DNA of 64,000 nt from Agrypnia vestita. Its lineage: Eukaryota; Arthropoda; Insecta; Trichoptera; Phryganeidae. The notes beneath the pieces were generated by a model, which worked only from the letters and a program-made list of their open reading frames with translations, ran no database searches and was not told the DNA's origin. The stretch is from contig JADDOH010002122.1 of NCBI GenBank assembly GCA_016648135.1, positions 1 through 64,000 of the forward strand, read 5' to 3'. Both the position numbers and the translations under genes were made by a program. Shown here piece by piece: positions 35,812-45,937 of this stretch (positions within the stretch are counted from its first letter, which is position 1; each line of letters starts with the position of its first letter).

Positions 35812-36922
35812 TTAGGTCCTTACATATGAAATTGACGTTTAGTATGGGAGGAACATAAAGTCGATTTTTTTTTATTATAATATATTTATTTAATCAAAGT
35901 ATGTACCATTGCTATCTATGCACTTTTGCCATCTCATAGGTAGTTCATCGATCCCTTTACTAAAAAAACCATTCGGAAGGGAATCAATAAAATCTTTGAA
36001 GGCGGTTTGGACTGCCCCATCGGAGTTGAATTTTTTCCTTTGCAAGAAGTTATCCAAATTTCGAAAAAAATGGTAATCTGTTGGGGCAAGGTCCGGAGAG
36101 TACGGTGGATGTCTTAGACATTCCAACTGAAGCTCCTCTAATTTGGTAGCCGTCTGTTGTGCAGTATGTGGTCTAGCGTTATCATGAAGCAGCAGTGGCC
36201 TAGAGCGATTAACCAGCCTCGGTTGTTTAGCAGCTAGCTTTTCCATCATGGTTTGCAGTGCTGACAATAGACATCTGCCGTAATCGTCTGGCCAGATTTA
36301 AGAAAGCTGTAGTGAACGACACCAGCACTAGTCCACCAAACGCTCACAAGTAACTCGCGTTTGTTGATTTGCTTCACTCAATTCGTGAGGTAACCACCTT
36401 TCAAGCTTTTTCACCTTACCAATTTGCTTCAAGTGGATTAAAACAGTTTTATCACTAACACCGCAGCCTGTAGCTAACTCGGATGTGGTTTGCGATGGAT
36501 TCCGCTTCCACAATAGCCTTCAATTCTACATTATCAACTTTGGTCTCCGGCCGTCCACGGGGCTTGTTCTGCAGGACGAAATTTCCAGAACGAAAACGTT
36601 GGAACCAAAAACGCACTGTGTTTTCTTTGCGGCACCGTCGCCATACACATCATTAATCCTTCGAGCCGTTTCTGCAGCACTGGTGCCACGGTGGAACTCG
36701 TACTCGTAAATAACGCGATATTTCAAGTTTTTCATTTTGTAAACTGAGTCTCGCAAAGAAAAAACAATTGAGGAAAAAACAAATGAATTATAATTTTCAA
36801 AACACAAATACATGAGTAAATAGCTGTAAAAATTTGGATTTGGAATTCCTAACCAAAGAGAAGATATTTGAGATCAAATTTGCCAGTACGGTAAAACGTC
36901 AATTTCATATGTAAGGACCTAA
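35812..36922 (-). mobile_element. mariner element, internally deleted copy
   Basis: Perfect ends TTAGGTCCTTACATATGAAA (35812) and TTTCATATGTAAGGACCTAA (to 36922) are each flanked by TA (35810-35811 and 36923-36924), the usual mariner target duplication. The length of 1111 bp compares with 1286 bp for the second copy at 41148. The missing part corresponds to 41718-41890 of the other copy, and GTT at both deletion edges points to a short-homology join. It cannot make an active transposase but keeps both ends and could in principle be mobilised in trans. Confidence 0.95.
35890..36735 (-). pseudogene. mariner transposase pseudogene (DD34D family)
   Basis: The start ATG at 36735 gives MKNLKYRVIYEYEFHRGTSA, the paired-like helix-turn-helix DNA-binding region, with GRP motif residues further on. 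One base is lost in GCAAAGAAAAC (near 36628), shifting the frame. A 173-bp deletion removes the segment with the first catalytic Asp (the TCDEKW motif of the sister copy). HDNARPH (second Asp) and DLAPTDYHFF (third Asp) remain near 36160 and 36080. The C-terminal part to the stop at 35890 is open. Inactive. Confidence 0.9.
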
Positions 36923-36929
36923 TATATTG

Positions 36930-37205
36930 AAAATATAATTACACTTTGTTTGACACGACTTATTGAATAAACACCAAACTAGTTTCGGCTCAGAGCTGAG
37001 CCTTCTTCTCTACACCTACCCATATCCCCTCTCTTTCACCTTAACCCCACCAAAAATGATGTTCTGTCTCTTTCTCTCCTGAATGTTTTTTCGTCGATTT
37101 TTATTTTGATTTAATTAGTATATATTCAAGGCTTCGCTGTGAGCCGTAACTATTTGGTGGTTATTCAATGAATGCCGTCAAACAAAGTGTAATTTTAATT
37201 AAAAA
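36930..37205. mobile_element. Foldback repeat related to the Penelope-tail family
   Basis: The left arm starts ATTACACTTTGTTTGACA (36938) and includes ACCAAACTAGTTTCGGCTCA. The right arm ends with TGCCGTCAAACAAAGTGTAA (to about 37195) and includes GGCTTCGCTGTGAGCCGTAA. Arms agree outward of the hairpin. The CAAACAAAGTGTAAT end corresponds to AAACAAAGTTTAAT at 11207. It begins eight bases after the mariner. Confidence 0.6.
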
Positions 37206-37969
37206 AAAAAATTATTTCAATATCAGAGACTTCACAAAAATATTTTTAAATTAATTTAAACGTAAGATATGCTAGCAATGAGTGCAATTTGCATTATATC
37301 CGTATACTGTGTAGAGATATATTATCGCTAGATGTTCCGTTAGACAATAACATTCTGAAATGTTTCAGTGAGACGTTAACCCAGATAAAGAATTTTCCGG
37401 AACCATCTTGATAATGACAACTTGAACGTTGTAAAATGCTAGTGACTTCAACGAGAGGAGATTACGGCGTTTAGTGTGGTGGTCTCTTTTCGAAATTGAA
37501 GCGATTGAAGCGAATCTTACATAGATTGTATGAAATAACGTGAGAATACAAAAATCGCGCTGCAGCGGTTAGGGTCGTCTCTGTAAGACTTTCAAATGAA
37601 TGAATCATACCCAGAGCGTAAGTAACATTTTATCAATCGTCGATTTATGAGTACAAAAACAAAACCGTCAGTATGCAATTGACTTAAATAAATAGTGAGG
37701 TGTCTGAAAATGAAAATGGCAAATAGAATTAGTTTTACGATTGACCACTGCTCTCGAAGCAGTATTTTGGAAAAAGTGTATCAAAATCATAAATTTTGAA
37801 ATCTCCGTTGTGGCTAATAAGTACGTACATATCACAATTTTGTCAGTCGCATAGCAGCAATTTTTATTTTTACACCTTAAATCTAGTCGTACAATGATTC
37901 AGATGTGTGAATAGATATTGATATTGTCACGAGATTATTAAATCGAGAAGATCCGAATATTCAAAATCT
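37206..37969. other. Spacer
   Basis: No gene or repeat recognised. 37400-37640 is slightly GC-richer. Confidence 0.35.
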
Positions 37970-38092
37970 TCTTCTTCTTCAATTAGCAAACAATTAGCAA
38001 ACAACAGGGAAGAATGGGAAAATAAGGAAGAGACCTATATCCAGCAGTGGAAAGACGAAGGCTGATGAAGAAGAAGAAGAAGATTCCAAATG
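37970..38092 (+). mobile_element. LINE 3'-end scrap between CTT and GAA runs
   Basis: CCAGCAGTGGAAAGACGAAGGCTGATGAAG followed by a GAA run is the usual 3' terminus of lepidopteran RTE-type elements (quoted here in two parts: CCAGCAGTGG and CGAAGGCTGATGAAG). A CTT run precedes it at 37971-37979 and beyond. No coding part is left. Confidence 0.6.
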
Positions 38093-38146
38093 CGCATTAG
38101 TTTTAGAACAGTTTGGAATCAATGAAAACATTTATTTTATAAATTG

Positions 38147-38392
38147 TGTTGCAGCCGCGCGCGGAAGAGTAGATTGTTTTGACAAGCGAGTGCGAGATTA
38201 TAAAAAGGGCGCGAATTGACAGGCAACCTGTGATTAATAAACCTGCGTATGGAATATTCTAGTAACGAATCAATGCGAATTACGGATAGTGTTCTAGATA
38301 AGTTTATGATCCAGTGACTTTGTGTATGAAATATTTTATTTTATTTATTTGAGTGTTTCCTTTTGTGAACCACTGCAGCGAATCCGACAACA
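38147..38392 (+). mobile_element. Solo-LTR-like unit, 246 bp
   Basis: Begins TGTTGCAG and ends CCGACAACA, giving TGTTG/CAACA inverted ends. TATAAAAAGGG at 38199-38209 is a strong TATA box and AATAAA at 38236-38241 a polyadenylation signal, in the right order for an LTR (U3-R-U5). No clear 4-5 bp target duplication flanks it, so the exact ends or the solo-LTR reading may be off. Family unknown, gypsy-like by length. Confidence 0.6.
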
Positions 38393-38539
38393 TTATAATT
38401 TGTAAAAATATTGTATTTTATTTCTAAGAACTATTTCGCGTTGTTTTTAGGCCTATTCGAAGCAATAGTTTCCATTTTTTCTTTAATATTTCATATGGAC
38501 ATGGACGCTTACATATACATACAAATTAAATCTCTCAAA

Positions 38540-38850
38540 GCGTTTCTCTGAGATGTAGAGTATCTAACGAAGAAATTCGCCCGAGAACCAAGGTAACAGA
38601 TATTGGGACAATGGGATAGATATTTGTCAAGGAGATGACAGAGGGTGGGAAGGAAGATCTCGAGAAGAGCCCTTGGACAGATAGAAGTGTTGACCGTCTT
38701 CAAACTCGATAGAGTGACGAAATCAGAAGAGTGGCGGGCAGCAGATGGATGAGAAGGGACACATAAATATGTAGATTTTCAATCCTCTGGGAAGACACAC
38801 CCAGCAATGGAGAGAAACAGACTAACGCTGATAATGATAATATATCAAAA
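38540..38850 (+). pseudogene. RTE-like LINE C-terminus with 3' tail
   Basis: Reading frames give EIRPRTKVTDIGTMG, then later LQTR-stop-SDEIRRVAGSRWMRRDT, typical for the end of the polyprotein (DDIRRVAG.RWM). CACCCAGCAATGGAGAGAAA and TGATAATGATAAT form the 3' end. Several stops and frame changes. Confidence 0.7.
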
Positions 38851-39825
38851 CTAACTTAATATAAAACTAATTAAAAAATGTTAAAATTAAAATACACAAA
38901 AGACGAAAGAGTGACAAAACGAAAGATTTCCAATTACCGATAAAAGATAAATAAAAATTATATTTTAAATTTTACAAGACAAATTGGTACTGAATATTAA
39001 ACGAAATATTAATTAAAATCGCACTGAAACAAAAGGATTCATAAAACAAGACCACAGTAATTAGCCGGGATTACTGATGGATGTTCCAGTGCCGTGATGT
39101 GAGTCGGGGAGTTGCAATACATATCGATCTGTGTTCTGTTGTGGGCGGAATATGAAATCAGCCGTTTTATAAAAAACTCCAAAATTATTCGAACATACCA
39201 AATGTTTTTAATAAAAAAAAAATTTTATACAAGTCAAAGAAACCTACGATCAATCGTATGAAACCTTCATGTACACTCGGGTCTCATTTTATGCAAACTA
39301 TTTTTTTGGTTCCTAAGTTATACAGTATATATTCCAAAAAGTATTTTAAAGTAACTATTTTAGATAGTTTTGACATGTTTAAAGGGTCAGAAATTCTGAG
39401 AATTTTGATTACATATTGGTTACATATGTCCGTTTATATTATTTTAAAACCGGCAATTTTATTGCCTTGCAAATTTTCCGAATTTAAAAGAAATATTTAT
39501 TGACCTTGAAATTTTTGTCTTTTCTTTAATGTCATGTTAAATTTCTGAATGTGTCTGTCGTAATGTACGATTGATATAATCATGTATTTATGTGGTATGT
39601 AAAAATATTATGGAGTTTTTATTTTGCGAGGCAATTACTTTAAAAATAAATTTAAAAAGCAGTCTTCAAAAATATTAAACTGTTGTAGGTAAAATTATCA
39701 CATTAACATTTTGTCAAGTAAATTATATGTTACTTTACCAAAATAATAATATTTTTTATATATTGGGTCCAGTAAAAATAAAATTCCCGGGTAGATTATG
39801 AAATACCTGAATTACAAACATTAAC
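38851..39825. other. AT-rich spacer
   Basis: The 81-codon frame at 39258-39503 has no recognisable motif. Nothing else found. Confidence 0.35.
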
Positions 39826-39827
39826 GG

Positions 39828-39995
39828 TAGCAGCTCTACCGCGCCGCGGTTATGACGTCAGAATATTCCCGCAAATATCCAAATTAAATAATTCAGAGAG
39901 TATTGGGTCTGATCGGGGCTTATCTCGCGAATTAGCGGCCGATTTACTGCTCCCTGAATGTGGGGTTCAATCGGCGCGCGCTAATTGGGTGATTC
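39828..39995. other. GC-richer unique island (candidate conserved element)
   Basis: CTACCGCGCCGCGGTTATGACGTCAG-type sequence (parts CCGCGCCGCGG and ATGACGTCAG, a CRE-like core) followed by GCGGCCGATTTACTG and GGCGCGCGCTAATTGG. Unique in the window. Function unknown. Confidence 0.3.
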
Positions 39996-40579
39996 AAAAT
40001 TTCGAAGGAAAATAGAAAAAACTGAATCCTTATATAAACGTGCACAGAATATGCGCCCTTTTGTCATTCTGACACGGGCAGACATATAAAGGAAATCGCA
40101 TGACCGCTTTCATAAAGGAAAGCTGGTTGAGCCGATCATCAACAGATTTTGCGTGTGCGATTTTAAAATGCGTATTTTTTAATTTAAATTTTATAAATGG
40201 AATTATACCACAAAGCATAAAATTTTTCCCATTGTTAGGGGAAGATTACTAAAGAATTTGATACCAAGAAAAAATGATTTTGGAATGTTAGGTGTTTCTC
40301 TAAATCTCGTAAATCGAAAATTGCTTCTTGAATTCAATGTATTTTTAATTTTGTACATTTGGAATTTTGATTTTTTTTGTATGCTTACATGTATTATTTT
40401 TGGTACCTTGAATTATTTAAATATTTGGGCACTCAGGTTCCCAATTATATGAACAAGCTCGTAGTTTTCCTTTAAACTTGTCGAACGTATTGGTTGCGTA
40501 ACAAACCAGGTGGTGTACCAAATAAATTACATTTGTTATTCATGTCTGTATATTTTGGTGGTACTTACATTAAATATGA
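39996..40579. other. AT-rich spacer
   Basis: Nothing recognised. Confidence 0.4.
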
Positions 40580-40822
40580 TACGAAGAGCTATTTGTATCG
40601 TTCTCAATAGAAGAAAGGATTGCTAAGATGTTGTTGCTAAGATCATTTGGAACGTGTGAAAAAGAAGTTGATGAACAGATAGCATCCGAAAAAGACTTGG
40701 CATAATCAAATAAACCCAATATGGGAGGAAGAGCGTGCTTGAAAGTGCTTGTACGAAGACATAAGACATGTGGTGTTCTATCTTCTCTGTCTCTCCTGTA
40801 GAGAACGGGGTGATCGTGGCAA
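40580..40822 (+). pseudogene. Worn LINE 3' fragment
   Basis: A frame with LLLRSFGTCEKEVDEQIASE resembles the RWFGHVERMDEQR block, and the nucleotides GTGTTCTATCTTCTCTG and AGAACGGGGTGATCGTGG resemble the end of the 9.6-kb type. Multiple stops. Confidence 0.4.
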
Positions 40823-40834
40823 ATTAGATAAATC

Positions 40835-41048
40835 TGTTAAAATCTCGTAACTAAAAGAGTAATTCCAGCCATGGCTGCGTAATTAGAGGGACTGGGATAG
40901 AAGTAACTCGATTGAGTTGTTCCGCGAGCGATCATATTGACGATCAGGACTCCGGCTAGGATATTCCGGCCGTGAGTAGAATTCTGATCATCAATATGAT
41001 CGCCGACCTCCGATAAGAGATGGCGCAAGAAGAAGAAGAAGAAGAAGT
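40835..41048 (+). mobile_element. Hairpin-containing repeat with GAA tail
   Basis: GCGATCATATTGACGATCAG (40928-40947) faces CTGATCATCAATATGATCGC (40984-41003), a 20-base inverted repeat with one mismatched pair. The sequence then runs CCTCCGATAAGAGATGGCG into (GAA)n to 41047. The GAA tail suggests a LINE- or SINE-mobilised unit like the one ending at 54600. Confidence 0.55.
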
Positions 41049-41147
41049 TAATTTTTCATCAAAATATCACATTGCTCATAAAAGGTCACCCTGCTTACGC
41101 TCGTAGTAGTACAAAATTTAGTCTCAGGCTACAAACTCTCAAAAATA

Positions 41148-42433
41148 TTAGGTCCTTACATATGAAATTGGCGTTTTGCCGTACTGGCAAATTTGATCTC
41201 AAATATCTTCTCTTTGGTTAGGAATTCCAAATCCAAATTTATACAGCTATTTACTCATGTATTTGTGTTTTGAAAATTATAATTCATTTGTTTTTTCCTC
41301 AATTGTTTTTTTCTTTGCGTCACTCAGTTTACAAAATGAAAAACTTGAAATATCGCGTTATTTACGAGTACGAGTTCCACCGTGGCACCAGTGCTGCAGA
41401 AACGGCTCGAAGGATTAATGATGTGTATGGCGACGGTGCCGCAAAAGAAAACACAGTGCGTTTTTGGTTCCAACGTTTTCATTCTGGAAATTTCGACCTG
41501 CAGAACAAGCCCCGTGGACGGCCGGAGACCAAAGTTGATAATGAAGAATTGAAGGCTATTGTGGAAGCGGATCCATCGCAAACCACATCCGAGTTAGCTG
41601 CAGGCTGCGGTGTTAGTGATATAAACTGTTTTAATCCACTTGAAGCAAATTGGTAAGGTGAAAAAGCTTGAAAGGTGGGTACCTCACGAATTGAGTGAAG
41701 CAAATCAACAAACGCGCGTTGGCTGCTGCGTTGCATTACTCAACCGGCACAATAATGAAGGGATTTTAAATCGAATCATTACCTGTGATGAAAAGTGGAT
41801 CCTGTACGATAATCGGAAGCGCTCATCGCAATGGCTGAACCCTGCCGAACCAGCCAAACCATGCCCCAAGCGAAAATTGACTCCAAAAAAGTTACTTGTG
41901 AGCGTTTGGTGGACTAGTGCTGGTGTCGTTCATTACAGCTTTCTTAAATCTGGCCAGACGATTACGGCAGATGTCTATTGTCAGCAATTGCAAACCGTGA
42001 TGGAAAAGCTAGCTGCTAAACAACCGAGGCTGGTTAATCGCTCTAAGCCACTGCTGCTTCATGATAACGCTAGACCACACACTGCACAACAGACGGCTAC
42101 CAAATTAGAGGAGCTTCAATTGGAATGTCTAAGACATCCACCGTACTCTGCGGACCTTGCCCCAACAGATTACCATTTTTTCAAAATTTGGATAACTTCT
42201 TGCAAAGGAAAAAATTCAACTCCGATGGGGCAGTCCAAACCGCCTTCAAAGATTTTATCGATTCCCATCCGAATGGTTTTTTTAGTAAAGGGATCGATGA
42301 ACTACCTATGAGATGGCAAAAGTGCAAAGATAGCAATGGTACATACTTTGATTTAATAAATATATTATAATAAAAAAAAATCGGCTTTATGTTCCTCCCA
42401 TACTAAACGCTAATTTCATATGTAAGGACCTAA
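41148..42433 (+). mobile_element. mariner element, full-length copy
   Basis: 1286 bp with ends TTAGGTCCTTACATATGAAA and TTTCATATGTAAGGACCTAA, flanked by TA at 41146-41147 and 42434-42435. Opposite in orientation to, and highly similar to, the copy at 35812-36922, so both are fairly young. The transposase region has two single-base lesions. Confidence 0.97.
41336..42370 (+). pseudogene. mariner transposase, two single-base frameshifts
   Basis: The ATG at 41336 opens with MKNLKYRVIYEYEFHRGTSA (helix-turn-helix DNA-binding region). An extra T near 41622 (GATATAAAC against GATAAAAC in the sister copy) ends the first frame. The second frame carries TCDEKW (Asp codon 41787-41789) and HDNARPH (Asp 42063-42065), with the third catalytic Asp in PTDYHFF at 42168-42170, 34 residues after the second (DD34D). 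A 6-T instead of 7-T run at 42176-42181 shifts the last part. The total span equals about 344 codons, the usual length. The two shifts compensate overall, but the central part is out of frame, so it is inactive unless the bases are assembly errors. Confidence 0.93.
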
Positions 42434-42589
42434 TATTTTTTTATTTTGATGTTTCTACAAAATAAACCATGTATTCGATGTAATGAAAACATACACAGAG
42501 AAACTAATTTTTATTAAGATTACACTATACACTAAAAGAAAAAAATATTTAAACTAATTAAAATATATCCAATGAATAAAATTACTATG

Positions 42590-42970
42590 AGTATACTTTG
42601 TTTTCACCACTAATTTGTTGAAAATATCAACATATTTTGGGGCCAATGGTCCCTGCATTAGGATACAACATATACTAAAAAGTAAAATAAAAAATAGATA
42701 GTAACAAAATAAAAATAAATATGATCATCTCCCGTACACGTATTTTTTATTATCAATACTCGATTTTTAATTTTTAGTATACGTAGTATCACGTTGAACG
42801 AACCATGTTTTCAAACTTTTTGCAAATTTTTTCAAATGTTTTCAAACGAACTTTGTTTTCACCACTTATTTTCAACAAATAAGTGGTGAAAACAAAGTGT
42901 ATTTTTATTATTAATTATATAAATAAAATCACCACGAAATCTTTTTGCTCTTATTGAAGAAGAAATCCAA
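42590..42970. mobile_element. Foldback repeat, Penelope-tail family, copy 3
   Basis: Left arm CTTTGTTTTCACCACTAATT (42597) with GGGGCCAATGGTCCC hairpin and CATTAGGAT; right arm AATAAGTGGTGAAAACAAAG (about 42876) continuing to TTTTTGCTCTTATTGAAGAA (42943). A third inverted bit ACTTTGTTTTCACCACTTAT is at 42850. This copy is more worn than copies 1 and 2. Confidence 0.65.
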
Positions 42971-43074
42971 TTGAAACAAACCATTACGGATATAGCTTTC
43001 TCTATTAAAATAGCCATTTTTATAATAATAAATTGGGAACAGAATCTTATTTCTCCGAACGGAAATCAAAGACG

Positions 43075-43330
43075 CTTCTAAAGCCCCGTTTTAGTGAACT
43101 CGTTACCAACGAAAAACACAATGTTACAATTTAGCAAATTTACGGTATTCAACACGGTAATGTAGTTCACGCCGGGTAACAACGGCGCCAAAGGATCATG
43201 AAAACCCTTTACAAATTTATATGGCCGTCAATATCCCAGTTGTACCGAAAACTTAGCAAGGGTCGGGACACCTGTTCCGCAATATAAATCCTAGTACAGA
43301 TTATTTACCTGATTGAGTGTACCTTAGGGA
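43075..43330. other. GC-richer unique island (candidate conserved element)
   Basis: Unique sequence with GTTCACGCCGGGTAACAACGG near 43170 (quoted part GCCGGGTAACAACGG) and CCGTCAATATCCCAGTTG. No frame of note. Confidence 0.25.
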
Positions 43331-43729
43331 GGCATTACACCCATCAGGGTACTTTATTTCTTTATAAAGGTAAATATGAACATGCTTGGATAAAATAAGA
43401 CTACCTACCACACTGGATTTTCTTGTAATAAATAAATACTTTCTGGTTATTATGATATTTTTCTCCAACAATCTGGTTAAGTGTTGTTGTACGTATGGCA
43501 TCAATGTTGTTGTGTTCTCGATATTATATTATGAGATAGAAACATACATATTCATTTAATAAGTAAATCTAACTGATACTAACATAATCATAATTATATT
43601 TCCTAAAAATTTATTGGAAATATAGAATATAAATGTATAATAAACATGATTTTGGAAGGGATACATAAAATCTAAAATTCAGTACATTTTAATTTAGTGA
43701 TCGGTGACTTCAAACAGAACATTTTTTAA
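43331..43729. other. AT-rich spacer
   Basis: Nothing recognised. Confidence 0.4.
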
Positions 43730-43732
43730 TTT

Positions 43733-43925
43733 TTTGGATATTATTGCCTTTCCTTTTAAACCCCACACATAAAATGGCATGTTTTTGCCATATTATGTGT
43801 GGGACTTTTAACTTTAACTTTAACTTTAAACTTTAAAACTTTAAAATGAAAAAAGAAAACATATAAAAATCGCGGAAACCGCCATGGTGTTGGCTTTATT
43901 TAAAAGATAATTTTATTTAAAAAAA
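43733..43925 (+). mobile_element. Hairpin and ACTTTA-run element, related to 15-kb foldback
   Basis: CCCACACATAAAATGGCA (43762-43779) faces TGCCATATTATGTGTGGG (43786-43803). An ACTTTA-type short tandem run follows (43804-43848). 43849-43920 (AAAACATATAAAAATCGCGG, CCATGGTGTTGGCTTTATTT) resembles an arm of the 15.0-15.4 kb foldback, and 43733-43755 matches the ends at 20290/20660. Confidence 0.55.
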
Positions 43926-43954
43926 AATGAGGGTAAACAACACTGTTTTATTCC

Positions 43955-44015
43955 ACTATATTTATTTTGAATTGTTAGAACGTTTTCGGGATTTCTCCCA
44001 TTGTCAATAACAACA
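43955..44015 (-). other. Hammerhead-like motif downstream of GIY-YIG fragment
   Basis: On the minus strand TTGACAATGGGAGAAATCCC (44006-43987) then GAAAACG: a Y-TGACRA-N core, a 4-bp GGGA/TCCC stem with GAAA loop, and GAAAAC. This is the same layout as CTGACGA-stem-GAAAC at 34249-34276. It lies about 50-100 bases after the stop of the Penelope fragment, where a tail would be expected. Confidence 0.4.
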
Positions 44016-44051
44016 CGTTACAACTAAATTAAAAATAATTCGAGACAGAAT

Positions 44052-44366
44052 TTATAGGGATTGGGTGGGTGTAATGGTGGTGGGGGTTGGGGGCGGGGTA
44101 AGAATGGATAGGAGTGGGGAGGATATGGGCGGTATCTGGATGTTAATTATATTTTTATTATTTATTTTATTATTATTTATTTCTAAAATCTCTAAGATGT
44201 CCATCTTTCTTCCTTTATTGCGCCTATATAATAATTTCGAATCAAACTTATGTCTCTCCATTCCGAAATGTTCTGCCATTTCTGAATTTAAACTAAAGTT
44301 TTTTACGGCTCTTTTATGCTCTTCAAGTCTTTCCTTTATTTTTCTCCCAATTTGTCCGATGTAAAC
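44052..44366 (-). pseudogene. Penelope-like GIY-YIG endonuclease fragment
   Basis: About 104 codons: VYIGQIGRKIKERLEEHKRA contains the YIG part of GIY-YIG nucleases and the conserved Arg and His region. SEMAEH, HKFDSKLL and GRKMDILEILEI follow, matching the order in the C-terminal endonuclease of Penelope-like elements (K..EH, GH.F, KGRKLDILE.LEI). The frame then runs into a Pro/Thr-rich low-complexity tail and stops at 44052. An in-frame TAG sits directly upstream of the YIG motif and no reverse transcriptase is found above it, so it is a remnant. Confidence 0.7.
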
Positions 44367-44374
44367 CTATCCAT

Positions 44375-45054
44375 AATTTTATGCCATCAGGTCATCAATG
44401 TCATTGTAGTTCCTGGAAGTATGTGAAATATTACTAACTATTTTCCGAGTAATCGTTATCATTACTCACGATATAATTATCGTTTAGGACTTTATCCTCT
44501 ATTCAAATAAAGTATTACAATTCTAGTATGCACACCTTTACACAGCCGCTAGATAGACTGCACTAAAAATTTTATCCTTCCAATTCAGGTGGGTTTCAAA
44601 CGAAGTACTTCAGATAGTGGATAGGTCACCGACAAATAGAAGTACAAGTAAAACAATAAGTACTCCAAGTACAAGATACTAAGAAATTGAAGACGTGTAT
44701 TGAAGGTACATTACTGAAGTACTTTCAAAGTAGTGGACTGACGGCTTTTCCCTGCTTTTGCTAAAGTATTATCAAAATAATATTTCTATTGAAACTCCTA
44801 AGACAGGAATTTTTAAAAACTTTTTTCATCGGCTGGACATTTTTATTGAACCAGAATCTTGTATATAAGATTTCGATGGTGACATATTTTTTATGTATGA
44901 ACACAACCATATGATGTAAATTTGGTAATGATTAAATGATTACGTGTTTTGTAAGAGTATTTGTAATGAGTATTTCCTTTTAACACAGATCAATAAACCA
45001 CTATAATACATACTTTATTTAAGCACAAAATAAGTTATCGTAAATCAAAAATCA
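44375..45054. other. AT-rich spacer
   Basis: Nothing recognised. Confidence 0.4.
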
Positions 45055-45055
45055 A

Positions 45056-45168
45056 TTGGCCCGGGGTTCAAGCCCCATCTCCGGCAGTTTAATTTCGTTT
45101 TTTTAAAAAATACGGAGGTTAAATGAAGTTACAAAATGACAGACAGACAACGAAATTATTATATTTAA
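45056..45168 (+). mobile_element. SINE-like 3' part with AACGAAATTATTA tail
   Basis: GGGGTTCAAGCCCCATCTCC at 45063-45082 matches the block near 5780 (minus) and serves as a B-box-like site. The end GACAGACAACGAAATTATTA (about 45145-45164) is the shared tail of this family. Confidence 0.6.
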
Positions 45169-45935
45169 ATATCAATAGATTTTAAAATATACCAAGAAAA
45201 CTTTAAAAGTTGACAAAGCAGTTGCGTGATTTTTTTGACAATACCCGCATTTTAAAACCCCATTATAACGATACGTTTTGCAGGAAAATTATTAAAAAAT
45301 ATATAAATTGCTGATAACTCTACAGTCGGATCTATACGGAATGGAAGATAAAACTTGTGATGCATCAAAGATGAATTGTATATGAAAAAATGTGTTAAAG
45401 CCAGCGTGTACTCTGATAAGCTTTTACGAATAAAATTTTAATGTTTAATTTTATGTTTATTTTTAGAATTCTACCATATTTTTACCACGCTTATATTAGG
45501 TTCACCTGTTTATCTGGACGGAATCTTAAAATCGATATTTCACCAGTTTTATAATTGTTAATCAAGCTGAAATTTTACACACAGTTCACATGTGTTCTCG
45601 ATGTCAAAACAAGAATCGATTATCAGATTTACTAATTAATCAATGAATCCATTAGCTTACCAAAAATATGACGCTAGTTTCCTACCGAAGTGATTTTGTA
45701 CGCTGGGTAATATTAAGATAAGGGTAATATAATGAATATTTTTTAAAAGCTTACATTTAAATACTTAAACATACTGTCATGGGTGATTGATGATTAATCA
45801 ATTACTAAATGGACGGTCCCTTAACATGAATCAAATTAATACACTATTTTTGAATTCACAATTTATGACTATTTCGCAATTTATGACTCAACTATGAACT
45901 ATTTATTATCTCTGATTAAAATTTTATTTAAGACT
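45169..45935. other. AT-rich spacer
   Basis: Nothing recognised. Confidence 0.4.
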
Positions 45936-45937
45936 CG

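Noticed and set aside
36485..36709. 74-codon plus-strand ORF
   Set aside because: Antisense shadow of the mariner transposase pseudogene; a similar shadow occurs at 41324-41736 in the other copy.
44065..44364. 99-codon plus-strand hydrophobic protein
   Set aside because: It is the antisense shadow of the Penelope GIY-YIG fragment and its low-complexity tail.
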